From Paraburkholderia diazotrophica (lineage in GTDB: Bacteria; Pseudomonadota; Gammaproteobacteria; Burkholderiales; Burkholderiaceae), in NCBI RefSeq assembly GCF_900108945.1, contig NZ_FNYE01000015.1:1-64000 (forward strand): a DNA stretch of 64,000 nucleotides, in the 5' to 3' direction. Positions 9,698-19,648 of this stretch are shown in pieces. Numbering within the stretch: position 1 is the first letter of the stretch; each line of letters begins with the position of its first letter. The notes below the pieces were generated by a model. It did no database searches. It saw only the letters and a program-made list of their open reading frames with translations, and had not been told where the DNA came from. Made by a program: the position numbers and the translations under genes.

Positions 9698-9773
9698 ACG
9701 GCACGCTTCACGCGCGCTCGTCGCGCAGTCACGCGACGCCACGCTTCACGTGCGCGCGTCGGGCGGTCACTCG
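9698..9773 (+). repeat. Two imperfect 38-bp tandem units
   Basis: The blocks 9698-9735 and 9736-9773 share the core CACGCTTCACG and are alike over their whole length. The second unit runs over the stop codon (9767) of the minus-strand polysaccharide deacetylase gene. Confidence 0.6.
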
Positions 9774-10630
9774 CCGCGCGCCTCGCGCAGCGTCACGAAA
9801 CGCAAGCCGCGCGCGCGGACCGTTTCGATCAGACGCGGCAGCACGTCCAGGACGACAGGGTTGCCCGACGCGCCGAGTGCCGCCGTCGCATCGTGCACGA
9901 GCAGGATGTCGCGTGCCGCGAGCCCGTCGACGAGCCGCTCCAGCACGCGCTGCGGATGGCGCTCGCGGGTGTCGAAGCCGCGGCGCGTCCACGCGGCGAG
10001 CCGCAGATCGAGCTTTTGCAGCACCGGTTCGAGAAACACGTTGCGCAGGCCGGCCGGCGCGCGGAAGAACATCGGGCGCTCGCCCGTCAGCGATTCGAGC
10101 GTGCGCTGCGCGGCGTCGATCTCTCGCGTCAACCCGCGTGGCAGCGTGACCGAGAACGTATGCACGTGAACCTGCGAGTGGTTTTCGACGGCATGCCCGC
10201 GCGCGACGATTTCGCGCATCAACGCCGGATGACGTTGCGCACGCGCGCCGATGCAGAAGAACGTCGCACGCACGCCGTGCGCATCCAGCAGATCGAGCAC
10301 CTTGGGTGTGACGACGGGATCGGGGCCGTCGTCGATCGTGAGCGCGACGGCGTCCGCGTTGCGCGGCGTGTCGGGCAGGCGCGTCCAGTTGGGGCCGAGC
10401 AGCGATGAGCGCGGCCATAGCCCGATCGCCACGACGACCAGATGGCTCGCGACGATGCCCGCGACCCACCAGGGCCACGCGGACGGCGCGAATATCCAGC
10501 CGGCGAACATCAGCACATGCCACGCGAGCGTGGCGTTGAACATCGGCGGATTGCCGGTGCGAGGCCAGCGGCGGCGGATGGGCTCTGCCGACCCGGCGGC
10601 GCGCGGCAGTGGCGGATTCGGTTGATTCAT
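9767..10630 (-). CDS. Polysaccharide deacetylase (NodB homology) family protein, membrane-anchored
   Basis: Carbohydrate esterase family 4 enzyme of 287 residues. Two hydrophobic segments (about 33-52 and 55-72) anchor the N-terminus. The NodB domain begins at ALTIDDGPDP (Asp100, Asp101), followed by ATFFCIGARAQRHP, the metal-binding region ENHSQVHVH, and FRAPAG. All main motifs are present, so it should be active on an N- or O-acetylated sugar at the membrane or periplasm. The substrate is unknown. It is a lone minus-strand gene next to a convergent GlsB/YeaQ gene. Confidence 0.87.
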   Translation of the reverse strand: MNQPNPPLPRAAGSAEPIRRRWPRTGNPPMFNATLAWHVLMFAGWIFAPSAWPWWVAGIVASHLVVVAIGLWPRSSLLGPNWTRLPDTPRNADAVALTIDDGPDPVVTPKVLDLLDAHGVRATFFCIGARAQRHPALMREIVARGHAVENHSQVHVHTFSVTLPRGLTREIDAAQRTLESLTGERPMFFRAPAGLRNVFLEPVLQKLDLRLAAWTRRGFDTRERHPQRVLERLVDGLAARDILLVHDATAALGASGNPVVLDVLPRLIETVRARGLRFVTLREARGE

Positions 10631-10878
10631 GAGGCGTTGTGCCTGCCGGTCTTTCGTTTCGCGAGGCGGGCAGGCATTTCGTGATGCACGTCAAACGCGA
10701 ACGATACCATTCGCGCGTGTCGCGTCCGGAATTCGGCGGCCTTTCGTGCGAGCGACATGGGTCCACGGCAGGGCGGGGAGCGCCGGGGCATCATCGGCCG
10801 TGCGGATCGTCGAACGGGCCATCGAAAGACAGTATGCTTGACCCCTTTCCACTCACCCGCTGACCTCCATCCCGCGCC

Positions 10879-11754
10879 ATGCGCCTGCGCCACATCGAAG
10901 TTTTCCACGCCATCATGCGCACCGGCTCGCTATCGAAGGCGGCCGAATTGCTGTGCGTTTCGCAGCCCGCTGTAAGCAAAGTGCTCGCGCACGCGGAGCG
11001 CAGCGTCGGCCTGACGCTCTTCAACCGCGTGCACGGCCGCCTGCAGCCGACGCGCGAAGCCGAACTGCTGTTCTCCGAAACGCAGAAGCTGCAGACGAGT
11101 CTCGACAGCATCCGCGATCTCGCGCGCAATCTGGCGCTGCAACCCGAAGGGCATTTGCGCATCGGCTGTCTGCCGAGCCTCGGCTTGAGTCTGATTCCAT
11201 CGACCGTCGAAGCCTTCCGGGCCGCGTACCCGCGCGTGTCGCTGAAGATCCAGACGCGGCACACGGAAGAACTGCTGAACGCGCTGCTCACGCGCGATCT
11301 GGATCTTGCCGTCGCGCTGAATCCGCCGGCGCGGCCGGGCATCGCGTCCGTCGAACTGGGGCGCACGCCCGTCGTGTGCGTCGGCCCGCGCGACGACAAC
11401 CCGGCAGCCGGGCCGCTGGCGCTCCAAACGCTCGTCGAAGGCGACTGGATCAGCATCGGCAACGTCGATCCGCTTGGCGAGCTGATCGGCAATGCGCTGC
11501 ACGCGCTCGGTCTCGACGGGCATGTGCCGACCGTCGAGGCGCAGACGTGGCATGTCGCCCGCGCGCTGGCCGCGCGCGGCATCGGCTATGCGCTGCTCGA
11601 CGAGCTGACCGCGAAGAGCGGCGCAGAAGCCGTGACCATGCGGCCGATCGCGCCGCCGCTGTCGGTCGGCGTGTATGCGTTGACGCGCGACGGCGGCATG
11701 GCCTCGCGGGCGGGCAACGCATTCGTCGACGTGCTGCGCGCGCGCTTCGTGTAA
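10879..11754 (+). CDS. LysR family transcriptional regulator
   Basis: Regulator of 291 residues, normal for the family. The HTH (about residues 1-58) contains GSLSKAAELLCVSQPAVSKVLA, followed by a type 2 periplasmic-binding-like sensor domain. It lies 155 bp upstream of the dadA-like gene on the same strand, so a role in controlling that amino-acid operon is the simple inference. No strong ribosome site precedes the ATG, but it is the only start that keeps the full HTH. Confidence 0.88.
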   Translation: MRLRHIEVFHAIMRTGSLSKAAELLCVSQPAVSKVLAHAERSVGLTLFNRVHGRLQPTREAELLFSETQKLQTSLDSIRDLARNLALQPEGHLRIGCLPSLGLSLIPSTVEAFRAAYPRVSLKIQTRHTEELLNALLTRDLDLAVALNPPARPGIASVELGRTPVVCVGPRDDNPAAGPLALQTLVEGDWISIGNVDPLGELIGNALHALGLDGHVPTVEAQTWHVARALAARGIGYALLDELTAKSGAEAVTMRPIAPPLSVGVYALTRDGGMASRAGNAFVDVLRARFV

Positions 11755-11909
11755 GCGCCCACGGGGCGCGCGCGGCGCTGTTACGCGACATGAAGCGCTC
11801 GTGCAACGACTTAACCCAAGGTTATGCAGCCGCGCTTTCCTTCATTTGATGCGGCAATTTCGGCGCGCGACACTTGCCTGCAATGAAAACGCAAGGGTAG
11901 TGAGCATTC

Positions 11910-13169
11910 ATGCATGTGTGTGTCCTCGGAGCGGGCGTCGTCGGTTTGACGACGGCCTGGAGACTGGCCCGCGACGGCCACGACGTGACGATCGTCGAAG
12001 GGCGCGATGGCGCGGCGCTCGAAGCGAGCTTCGCCAACGGCGGGCAACTGAGCTACAGCTATGTCGCGCCGCTCGCCGATCCCGCCGTGCTGCCGAAGCT
12101 CCCTGCGTGGCTCCTGAAGCGCGACTCGGCGCTGCGCTTCATTCCGCGTTTCGACATTGGCCAATGGCGCTGGTGCGTTGCGTTCCTGCTCGCGTGCCGC
12201 AGCCATCGCGCGCGGCAGACGGCGCTCGAACTGCTGAGCCTGGGCGCGCTCAGCAAGGCGGCGCTGCATGAGATCGTCGAGAGTGAGCCGCTCGTGTCCG
12301 GCTCGTTCGACTATGTGCGCAACGGCAAGCTCGTCGTCTATCGCGATGCGCACGAGTTCGAACGCGCACGGCGCAAGATGGAACTGCTCGTCGAGGCGGG
12401 CTCCGACCAGCGCGCGCTCGACGCGAGCGAATGCGCGGCGCTCGAACCGGCGCTCGCGCACGCGCAGCCGCTGCTCGCGGGCGGCATCCATACGCCGTCG
12501 GAAGAGGCGGGCGACTGTCAGCGCTTCACCTCGGCGCTCGCGGATGCGCTGCAACAGCGCGACGCCGTGACAATCCGCTACGAGACGCGCGTGCGAGAAC
12601 TCGTGAGCGACGGCTCGCGCATCGTCGCGGCGCGGACGGACGACGGCGATATCGAAGCCGATGCGTTCGTCGTCGCGCTTGGGCTCGGCAGCGTGCCGCT
12701 GCTCGGCGCGCTCGGCGTGCGTCTGCCTGTTTATCCGCTGACGGGCTACAGCCTCACGATTCATGATGCCGATGCGCGTCACACGCCGGGCGTCAGCGTG
12801 ACGGACCTGCATCGCAAGGTCGTGTATGCACCGCTGGGCGGGCGTCTGCGGATCGCGGGCATGGTCGAGATAGCGGGCCTGAAGGACGCGCGGCGCGCGG
12901 GGCGCATCGCGCTGCTAAAACGCCACGCGCAGGAGATCTTTCCCGCTGCCGGCGATTACGCGAACGCGCAGACGTGGTGCGGTCACCGTCCCGCGACGCC
13001 CGATTCGAAACCGTTGATCGGCAGGACGCCGTACCGCAACTTGTGGCTCAATACGGGCCACGGCGCGCTGGGCTTCACGCTCGCATGCGGCAGTGCGCGC
13101 GTGATCGCCGATGCGATCGCGGGGCGCGAGCCATCCATCGACATCGCAGCCTATGCATACGACCGCTGA
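11910..13169 (+). CDS. dadA: D-amino acid dehydrogenase (DadA-like FAD oxidoreductase)
   Basis: FAD-dependent dehydrogenase of 419 residues that converts D-amino acids to 2-keto acids, passing electrons to the membrane. The FAD-binding motif GAGVVG is at residues 7-12, then NGGQLSYSYVAPLADP, the family region after the first Rossmann unit. The C-terminus keeps the typical GHRPATPDSKPLIGRTP and NTGHGALGFTLACG. It starts an apparent operon with a GltI-like binding protein and an SDR. Several DadA paralogues occur in such bacteria, so this may act on a particular D-amino acid or on proline-like substrates rather than D-alanine. Confidence 0.87.
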   Translation: MHVCVLGAGVVGLTTAWRLARDGHDVTIVEGRDGAALEASFANGGQLSYSYVAPLADPAVLPKLPAWLLKRDSALRFIPRFDIGQWRWCVAFLLACRSHRARQTALELLSLGALSKAALHEIVESEPLVSGSFDYVRNGKLVVYRDAHEFERARRKMELLVEAGSDQRALDASECAALEPALAHAQPLLAGGIHTPSEEAGDCQRFTSALADALQQRDAVTIRYETRVRELVSDGSRIVAARTDDGDIEADAFVVALGLGSVPLLGALGVRLPVYPLTGYSLTIHDADARHTPGVSVTDLHRKVVYAPLGGRLRIAGMVEIAGLKDARRAGRIALLKRHAQEIFPAAGDYANAQTWCGHRPATPDSKPLIGRTPYRNLWLNTGHGALGFTLACGSARVIADAIAGREPSIDIAAYAYDR

Positions 13170-13248
13170 ACCCGTTGCACCCGTAAAGCCTGCATCAAAC
13201 AACAGCCACATAAACAACAACCGCTACACCACAAGACATGGAGATGAC

Positions 13249-14157
13249 ATGAAAACGACGACGATGACGAAAGCCGCACTTGCCGCGCTGATGACGACGG
13301 CCTTCGCATGCAGCCACGCGCAGGCGCAAGACGAGAGCGCGACGCTGAAGAAGATCCGCGAAACGGGGGCGATTTCGCTGGGCGTGCGCGAGTCGTCGGT
13401 GCCGTTCTCGTACTACGACGAGCAGCAGCACGTGATCGGCTATTCGCAGGCGATCGCGCTGAAGGTCGTCGACGAGGTGAAGAAAGAACTCAACCTGCCC
13501 GATCTGAAGGTTCGCGAGATTCCCATCACGTCGCAGAACCGCATCCCGCTCGTGCAGAACGGCACGATCGACATCGAATGCGGCTCGACGACGCACACGA
13601 AGGAACGCGACAACCAGGTCGCGTTTTCGAACAGCTTCTTCCAGTACGGCGTGCGCATGATCGTGAAGAAGGACTCGGGCGTGAAGGACTTCGGCGATCT
13701 CGCTAACAAGACGGTCGTGACGACGGCGGGCACGTCCGAAGAGCGTCTGCTGCGCCAGATGAACGCGGAGAAGTCGATGAACATGCGCCTCATCAGCGCG
13801 AAGGATCACGCCGAGTCGTTCCTCAACGTAAAGACGGGGCGTGCCGTCGCGTTCGTGATGGACGATCCGCTGCTGTACGGTGCAAAGGCGAAAGAGGCGA
13901 ACGCGGACGAGTATCTGATCACGGGCACGTCGCCGATGTCGGAAGTGTATGGCTGCATGTTCCGCAAGGACGACCCGGGCTTCAAGAAACTCGCCGATGG
14001 CGTGATCGCGCGCTTGCAAACTTCTGGCGAAGCGGCGAATCTCTATCAGAAGTGGTTCACGCAACCGATTCCGCCGAAGGGCATCAACCTGAAATACCCG
14101 TTGTCGGCGGAGATGAAACAGCTGTTCGCGAAGCCGAACGACCGCGCGCTTGATTGA
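13249..14157 (+). CDS. Glutamate/aspartate-type ABC transporter substrate-binding protein
   Basis: Periplasmic solute-binding protein of 302 residues in the SBP_bac_3/GltI group. A signal peptide ends near AFACSHAQA (residue 23). The ligand-binding core shows GVRESSVPFSYYDEQQ, SQNRIPLVQNGTIDIECGSTT and the hinge GRAVAFVMDD. The ATG at 13249 is preceded by GGAGATG, and an upstream in-frame extension overlaps the dadA end and is rejected. No permease or ATPase gene lies next to it, so it must share a transporter encoded elsewhere or act as an orphan receptor. A paralogue lies at 54721-55629. Confidence 0.9.
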   Translation: MKTTTMTKAALAALMTTAFACSHAQAQDESATLKKIRETGAISLGVRESSVPFSYYDEQQHVIGYSQAIALKVVDEVKKELNLPDLKVREIPITSQNRIPLVQNGTIDIECGSTTHTKERDNQVAFSNSFFQYGVRMIVKKDSGVKDFGDLANKTVVTTAGTSEERLLRQMNAEKSMNMRLISAKDHAESFLNVKTGRAVAFVMDDPLLYGAKAKEANADEYLITGTSPMSEVYGCMFRKDDPGFKKLADGVIARLQTSGEAANLYQKWFTQPIPPKGINLKYPLSAEMKQLFAKPNDRALD

Positions 14158-14206
14158 TGCGCATGCGTCGCGGCGTGTCGCGGGCAGATCAACCTGGAGA
14201 CATGTC

Positions 14207-14998
14207 GTGACGCAATCGCAGGTACAGGAACAAGCACAAGGAGAAGCACAGAACAAAGTCGCGCTCGTGACGGGCGCGGGCAGCGGCATCGGCAGGGCGA
14301 CGGCGCGCAAGCTGCTTGCGAACGGCTACAGCGTCGTGCTGACGGGACGCAGGCAGGCCCCGCTCGATGCGCTCGCCGACGAAGCCCGCGAGCGCGGCGA
14401 GGACGCGTTCGCCGTTGCGTGCGACGTGACGGACGCGGCGAGCGTCGCGTCGCTCTTCGACGCGATCCGTCTGCGCTATGGGCGGCTCGATTTGCTGTTC
14501 AACAATGCGGGCCGCAATGCGCCGCCCGTCGAGATCGACCAGATCGAACTCGACGACTGGCGCTCCGTCGTCGATACGAATCTGACGGGCGTGTTTCTCT
14601 GCACGCGCGCGGCGTTCGCGATGATGAAGGCGCAGACGCCGCAGGGCGGCCGCATCATCAACAACGGCTCGATCTCCGCGCATGCGCCGCGGCCGTTGAG
14701 CATCGCCTATACGGCGACCAAGCACGCGATCACGGGCCTCACCAAATCGGTGTCGCTCGATGGCCGTCCTTACGACATCGTCTGCGGCCAGATTGACATT
14801 GGCAATGCCGCGACGGAGATGGCCGAGCGGATGGCGCGCGGCGTGCCGCAGGCGAACGGCACGATCGCCGTCGAGCCGCTGATGGACGTCGAATACGTCG
14901 CCGATGCCGTGCTGCATATGGCGAATCTGCCGCTGTCGGCGAACGTACAGTTCATGACGATCATGGCGAGCAAGATGCCGTTCGTCGGGCGCGGATGA
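14207..14998 (+). CDS. SDR family NAD(P)-dependent oxidoreductase
   Basis: Short-chain dehydrogenase of 263 residues. Cofactor motif TGAGSGIG, structural NNAG, catalytic Ser in NGSISAH and the YTATK catalytic pair are all present. GTG at 14207 was chosen because GGAG lies 7 bases upstream; the nearby ATG at 14202 is out of frame and meets a stop at once. It follows the binding-protein gene by 49 bp and probably belongs to the same operon, so it may process the keto acid or an alcohol derived from the amino acid (inference). Confidence 0.87.
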   Translation: MTQSQVQEQAQGEAQNKVALVTGAGSGIGRATARKLLANGYSVVLTGRRQAPLDALADEARERGEDAFAVACDVTDAASVASLFDAIRLRYGRLDLLFNNAGRNAPPVEIDQIELDDWRSVVDTNLTGVFLCTRAAFAMMKAQTPQGGRIINNGSISAHAPRPLSIAYTATKHAITGLTKSVSLDGRPYDIVCGQIDIGNAATEMAERMARGVPQANGTIAVEPLMDVEYVADAVLHMANLPLSANVQFMTIMASKMPFVGRG

Positions 14999-15040
14999 CG
15001 CGCGCGTTATTGCGGCAAGCGATGTGGCGAGCAGCACGGC

Positions 15041-15092
15041 GCGGGACGGTATCGCGTGACGACATTGCGGGACGAGATCGCGTAACGATATG
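15041..15092 (+). repeat. Two imperfect 26-bp direct repeats
   Basis: Blocks 15041-15066 and 15067-15092 match at 21 of 26 positions around the cores GCGGGACG and ATCGCGT. They lie just before the small OXRED-like gene and end beside GGAGG, so they occupy its leader or promoter. Confidence 0.6.
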
Positions 15093-15111
15093 GAGGTGAC
15101 ACAGCGCCGTC

Positions 15112-15411
15112 GTGTTGCCCGACTTATACTGGACGCTCTCCCAAACGCTGGAAGTGGATGTGACTGCAGACGAGGCCGCGCGTCAGCCGGCCGACGACGA
15201 TCCGCGCCCCACGCCGCCGACGCGGCCCGACCCCGACGAGTGCTGTCATAGCGGCTGCGATACGTGCATTTTCGATCTGTACGAAGACGAGCTCACGCGG
15301 TATCGCGCGGCACTGGCTGCATGGGAAGCGCGGCATGCGCAGCCGTCCGCGCCCGAGTCCACGCCCGCAAACAAGCCGCGCAAGCCGCAAAAGTCGCGTG
15401 CAAGGCGCTGA
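15112..15411 (+). CDS. Oxidoreductase-like (OXRED-like) N-terminal domain protein
   Basis: Small protein of up to 99 residues carrying the OXRED-like motif: a Pro-rich stretch followed by CCHSGCDTCIFDLYEDEL and YRAALAAWEAR. The four cysteines CC-SGC-C suggest a metal or redox site, and the family name does not imply a known reaction. The start is uncertain: GTG at 15112, 15154 or 15160 are all in frame and the domain begins later. The Lys/Arg-rich tail precedes the sirtuin gene by 55 bp, so the two may be co-transcribed. Confidence 0.75.
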   Translation: MLPDLYWTLSQTLEVDVTADEAARQPADDDPRPTPPTRPDPDECCHSGCDTCIFDLYEDELTRYRAALAAWEARHAQPSAPESTPANKPRKPQKSRARR

Positions 15412-15466
15412 GCCTGCCGCACGTCCACAATCCGAACACCGTCCTGCGCAACTTCATGACCGACTC

Positions 15467-16327
15467 ATGAAAGACCTCCCGCCCCCGCTGATCGAACCCC
15501 AGGCGCTTGCCGCGCTGCAAGATTTCGTCGAGCGCCATCCGCGGCTCTTCGTGCTGACGGGCGCGGGTATCAGCACCGATTCCGGCATTCCCGGCTATCG
15601 CGACGAAAACGGCGAATGGAAGCGCTCGCCCCCCATCACGCTGCAGGAATTTCTCGGCTCCGTTGCGTCGCGCCAGCGGTACTGGGCGCGCAGCACGGTC
15701 GGCTGGCCCGTCGTCGCGCAGGCCCAGCCGAACGCCGCGCACCGCGCGCTCGCGCGGCTCGAATCCGCGAGGCACGTGCGCTCGCTCGTCACGCAGAACG
15801 TCGACGGCCTGCATCAGCGCGCGGGCAGCAGCGAGGTGAACGAGCTGCACGGCAGCATCGGCGCCGTGGCGTGTCTCGATTGCGGCGCGCAGCATACGCG
15901 CGCGTCGATCCAGCAGAGGCTGATCGACGAGAATCCCGCGTTGCTCGATGTGATCGCCGAACCCGCCGCCGATGGCGACGCGCATCTCGAATGGCATGAC
16001 CTCGGCGCGTTTCGCGTGCCTGCGTGCCCCGATTGCGGCGGCCTGTTGAAGCCGGCCGTCGTGTTCTTCGGCGAGAGCGTGCCGAAGCCGCGCGTCGAAG
16101 CCGCGACGCATGCGCTCGAGGCCGCCGATGCCGTGCTCGTCGTTGGCTCGTCGCTGATGGTGTATTCGGGCTATCGCTTCTGCGTGTTGGCGCAGAAGAT
16201 GGGCAAGCCGATGGCCGCGATCAATCTCGGGCGCACGCGCGCCGATCCGTTGCTATCGTTGAAAGTGCAGGCGCCGTGCGGCGATGCGCTCGCGGCGCTG
16301 GCGGCCAGTCTTGCAGCGCGCGGATGA
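15467..16327 (+). CDS. NAD-dependent protein deacylase, Sir2 family
   Basis: Sirtuin of 286 residues that removes acyl groups from lysines using NAD. Motifs in order: GAGIS (about 32-36), TQNVDGLHQRAG, the catalytic His in ELHGSIG, and two zinc Cys pairs in CLDCGAQ and CPDCGG, then VVGSSLMVYSGYRF near the C-terminus. The ATG at 15467 fits the family start; the upstream open frame is Arg-rich and overlaps the OXRED-like gene in another frame. Its partners are the small Cys protein upstream and a methyltransferase downstream. Confidence 0.9.
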   Translation: MKDLPPPLIEPQALAALQDFVERHPRLFVLTGAGISTDSGIPGYRDENGEWKRSPPITLQEFLGSVASRQRYWARSTVGWPVVAQAQPNAAHRALARLESARHVRSLVTQNVDGLHQRAGSSEVNELHGSIGAVACLDCGAQHTRASIQQRLIDENPALLDVIAEPAADGDAHLEWHDLGAFRVPACPDCGGLLKPAVVFFGESVPKPRVEAATHALEAADAVLVVGSSLMVYSGYRFCVLAQKMGKPMAAINLGRTRADPLLSLKVQAPCGDALAALAASLAARG

Positions 16328-16439
16328 ATCGGCGTGGACGATTTCCGATGAGACTTTCGATACGCTCGCGTATGATCGCGGCCTCGCTTAACGAATGCAT
16401 ACCCGTCCTCCGTACGGGATCACGATGTACTGAACCACG

Positions 16440-17072
16440 ATGACCACGCCTGATCTCAACGCGCGTCAACACGCGCCCGCCGCCGAGCGCAACCGCGAGC
16501 CGATTCTCGCCGTGCTCGAACGCGTGCTGCCCGCCACGGGCACCGTGCTCGAAATCGCGAGCGGCACGGGCCAGCATGCCGTTCACTTCGCCGCGGCGCT
16601 GCCGCAACTCGTCTGGCAGCCGAGCGATCCCGACGAAGGCGCGCGCGCGTCGATTGCTGCGTGGACGGCGGCGAGCGGTCTATCGAACGTGCGCACGCCG
16701 CTCGCGCTCGACGTGCGCGAAGCCCAATGGGGCATCGATGCCGCCGACGCGATCGTCTGCATCAACATGATCCATATTTCGCCGTGGGCATCGGCGCAGG
16801 CGTTGATCGACGGCGCGGGGCGGCTCATGGGTCCGGGCGGCGTGCTCTATCTGTACGGGCCCTACCGGCGCGGCGGCGCGCATACGGCGCCGAGCAACGC
16901 GGCATTCGACGCGCAGTTGAGGAGCCGCAATCCGGCATGGGGCGTGCGCAACATGGAGGACATCGTCGCGCTCGCAGACGCAGCAGGCTTCGCATGCGAC
17001 GAACCGATCGCGATGCCCGCGAACAACTTTAGCCTCGTGTTCCGGAAACGCCAGCCGTCGGCGAAACTCTGA
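16440..17072 (+). CDS. DUF938 family SAM-dependent methyltransferase-like protein
   Basis: Protein of 210 residues with a class I methyltransferase fold. The SAM motif is LEIASGTGQHAVHFA (about residues 38-52), then QPSDPDE and the DUF938 signature INMIHISPW, and a late YLYGPYRRGG. The length and these motifs match DUF938 proteins, whose substrate is not known. It starts 112 bp after the sirtuin gene. Confidence 0.85.
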   Translation: MTTPDLNARQHAPAAERNREPILAVLERVLPATGTVLEIASGTGQHAVHFAAALPQLVWQPSDPDEGARASIAAWTAASGLSNVRTPLALDVREAQWGIDAADAIVCINMIHISPWASAQALIDGAGRLMGPGGVLYLYGPYRRGGAHTAPSNAAFDAQLRSRNPAWGVRNMEDIVALADAAGFACDEPIAMPANNFSLVFRKRQPSAKL

Positions 17073-17437
17073 CCCTGCATCTGACGCGCTCTGCCGCGAT
17101 GTGTTTCGCGGACTAAGCTTGAGAGGCGTGCCGCGCGCACACCAGCGCGCATCGTGATGACGCCATGCAACCACAGCGCCGCGACAGCGAGCGCACGGAA
17201 ACCGAAACATTCGAACGAACGGCAAGGGGCAGACGGCATCGGGCGCGCGGCATCGGGCGCTGTCGACGCGCAAGCGCGTCGAAAGGCGCTCGCATCGTCG
17301 ATGCCGGACATGGACGGACGGTGGCGAACCGGTAGCAAGCGAGCGTCATCCGGGCATTTCTTTTATCCTTTCATCCTCGACGCCGCGCCTCGATGGCTGG
17401 CGCGGCTTCACGACTTACTGGAATCTGGAGAATTCAC
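17073..17437. other. Intergenic region upstream of gnd
   Basis: About 365 bp. No convincing ORF was found. A T-rich stretch at 17358-17376 is the likely promoter zone for gnd, but no clear -35/-10 pair could be named. A GGAG ribosome site lies just before the ATG at 17438. Confidence 0.4.
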
Positions 17438-18847
<1,410 letters not shown>

Positions 18848-18903
18848 CGGAACGGCCAGCCGCTTTGCGGCTCGTTTCCGCTTCGCAGAGCGGCTGTTCT
18901 TGC

Positions 18904-18947
18904 AACGCCCCGGCGCCCGCGCGGCGCTGGGGCGTTTCTCTTTCTTT
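18904..18947 (+). terminator. Intrinsic terminator after gnd
   Basis: Stem of 14 bp with one G-U pair (18904-18917 with 18923-18936), loop CGCGC, then the T-rich tract TCTCTTTCTTT. A second weaker hairpin (CAGCCGCT/AGCGGCTG) precedes it at about 18857-18896. Confidence 0.9.
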
Positions 18948-19184
18948 ATCGCGCCGCGCATTGGGCTTGCTGGCGCTATTGCACGAATTTTGAAACACAG
19001 TGTTGCGATTCGACGATCTCAAAAACCCGCTTGGCCTGAATTTCACCTGGTTGTTGCAATTTCAACAATAGAGTTTCGTTGAATAAGGGATTTCCCTAGG
19101 TCGCTTGCCTCCTTAAACTTACCTCAACGCTGAACGAACACGGTGTTCGAAGCGAATCAAAAAACAAGTTTTCGGAGGTTGTCC
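18948..19184. other. AT-richer promoter region of the DUF4148 gene
   Basis: Clearly lower GC than the surroundings. It holds an inverted repeat TTGTTG-N6-CAACAA near 19051-19068 and a short palindrome AGGGATTTCCCT near 19087-19098. Either may be an operator or part of a promoter; no single -35/-10 pair stands out. GGAGG lies just before the ATG at 19185. Confidence 0.45.
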
Positions 19185-19511
19185 ATGAAAGCCCTGATTT
19201 CCGCAGTCGTTCTCGCTGCCGCAGTTGCTGCTCCCGTCGCATCGTTTGCGCAATCGAACCAGCAGCCGCTGACGCGCGCTGAAGTTCGCGCCGATCTGGT
19301 CCGTCTAGAAAAGGCCGGCTACGATCCGCTGTCCGATCGCACGGAATACCCGAAGAACATCCAGGCCGCCGAAGCACGCGTCCACGCACAAGACGCCGTC
19401 GCGCAAGCCGACACGACCGGCTACGGCGTGCAGACGAACGGCACGTCGCAAGCGTCGACCCGTTCGCTGGCCGATGAAAAAGGCCCGCGCTCGGTGTTCT
19501 TCGGCAACTAA
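19185..19511 (+). CDS. DUF4148 domain-containing periplasmic protein
   Basis: Small exported protein of 108 residues with a signal peptide ending near ASFAQS (residue 23). The DUF4148 core follows: LTRAEVRADLVRLEKAGYDP and YPKNIQAAEARV. The family is common and multi-copy in Burkholderia-like bacteria and its role is unknown. GGAGG 8 bases upstream supports the ATG. It is a single gene between two hairpins and probably well expressed. Confidence 0.9.
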   Translation: MKALISAVVLAAAVAAPVASFAQSNQQPLTRAEVRADLVRLEKAGYDPLSDRTEYPKNIQAAEARVHAQDAVAQADTTGYGVQTNGTSQASTRSLADEKGPRSVFFGN

Positions 19512-19552
19512 GCCGGACCGGGCACTACAACCGTCGCAAGCGCGGTAAATGA

Positions 19553-19583
19553 AACGCCGGCCAGGATTGTCCTGGCCGGCGTT
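19553..19583. terminator. Strong hairpin between the convergent DUF4148 and DUF2968-like genes
   Basis: Perfect 14-bp stem (AACGCCGGCCAGGA / TCCTGGCCGGCGTT) with a TTG loop. No long T tract follows on either strand, but its place 42 bp past the DUF4148 stop and before the stop of the opposite gene suggests a shared terminator. Confidence 0.65.
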
Positions 19584-19648
19584 GTCGCGTCTGATGCCCA
19601 AAGATAAGAGCACGAAGAAAACACGAAGAAAGCAACAAGAGCCGACGC

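Noticed and set aside
13111..13248. N-terminal extension of the GltI-like protein
   Set aside because: It overlaps the end of dadA and lacks the signal peptide that starts exactly at 13249.
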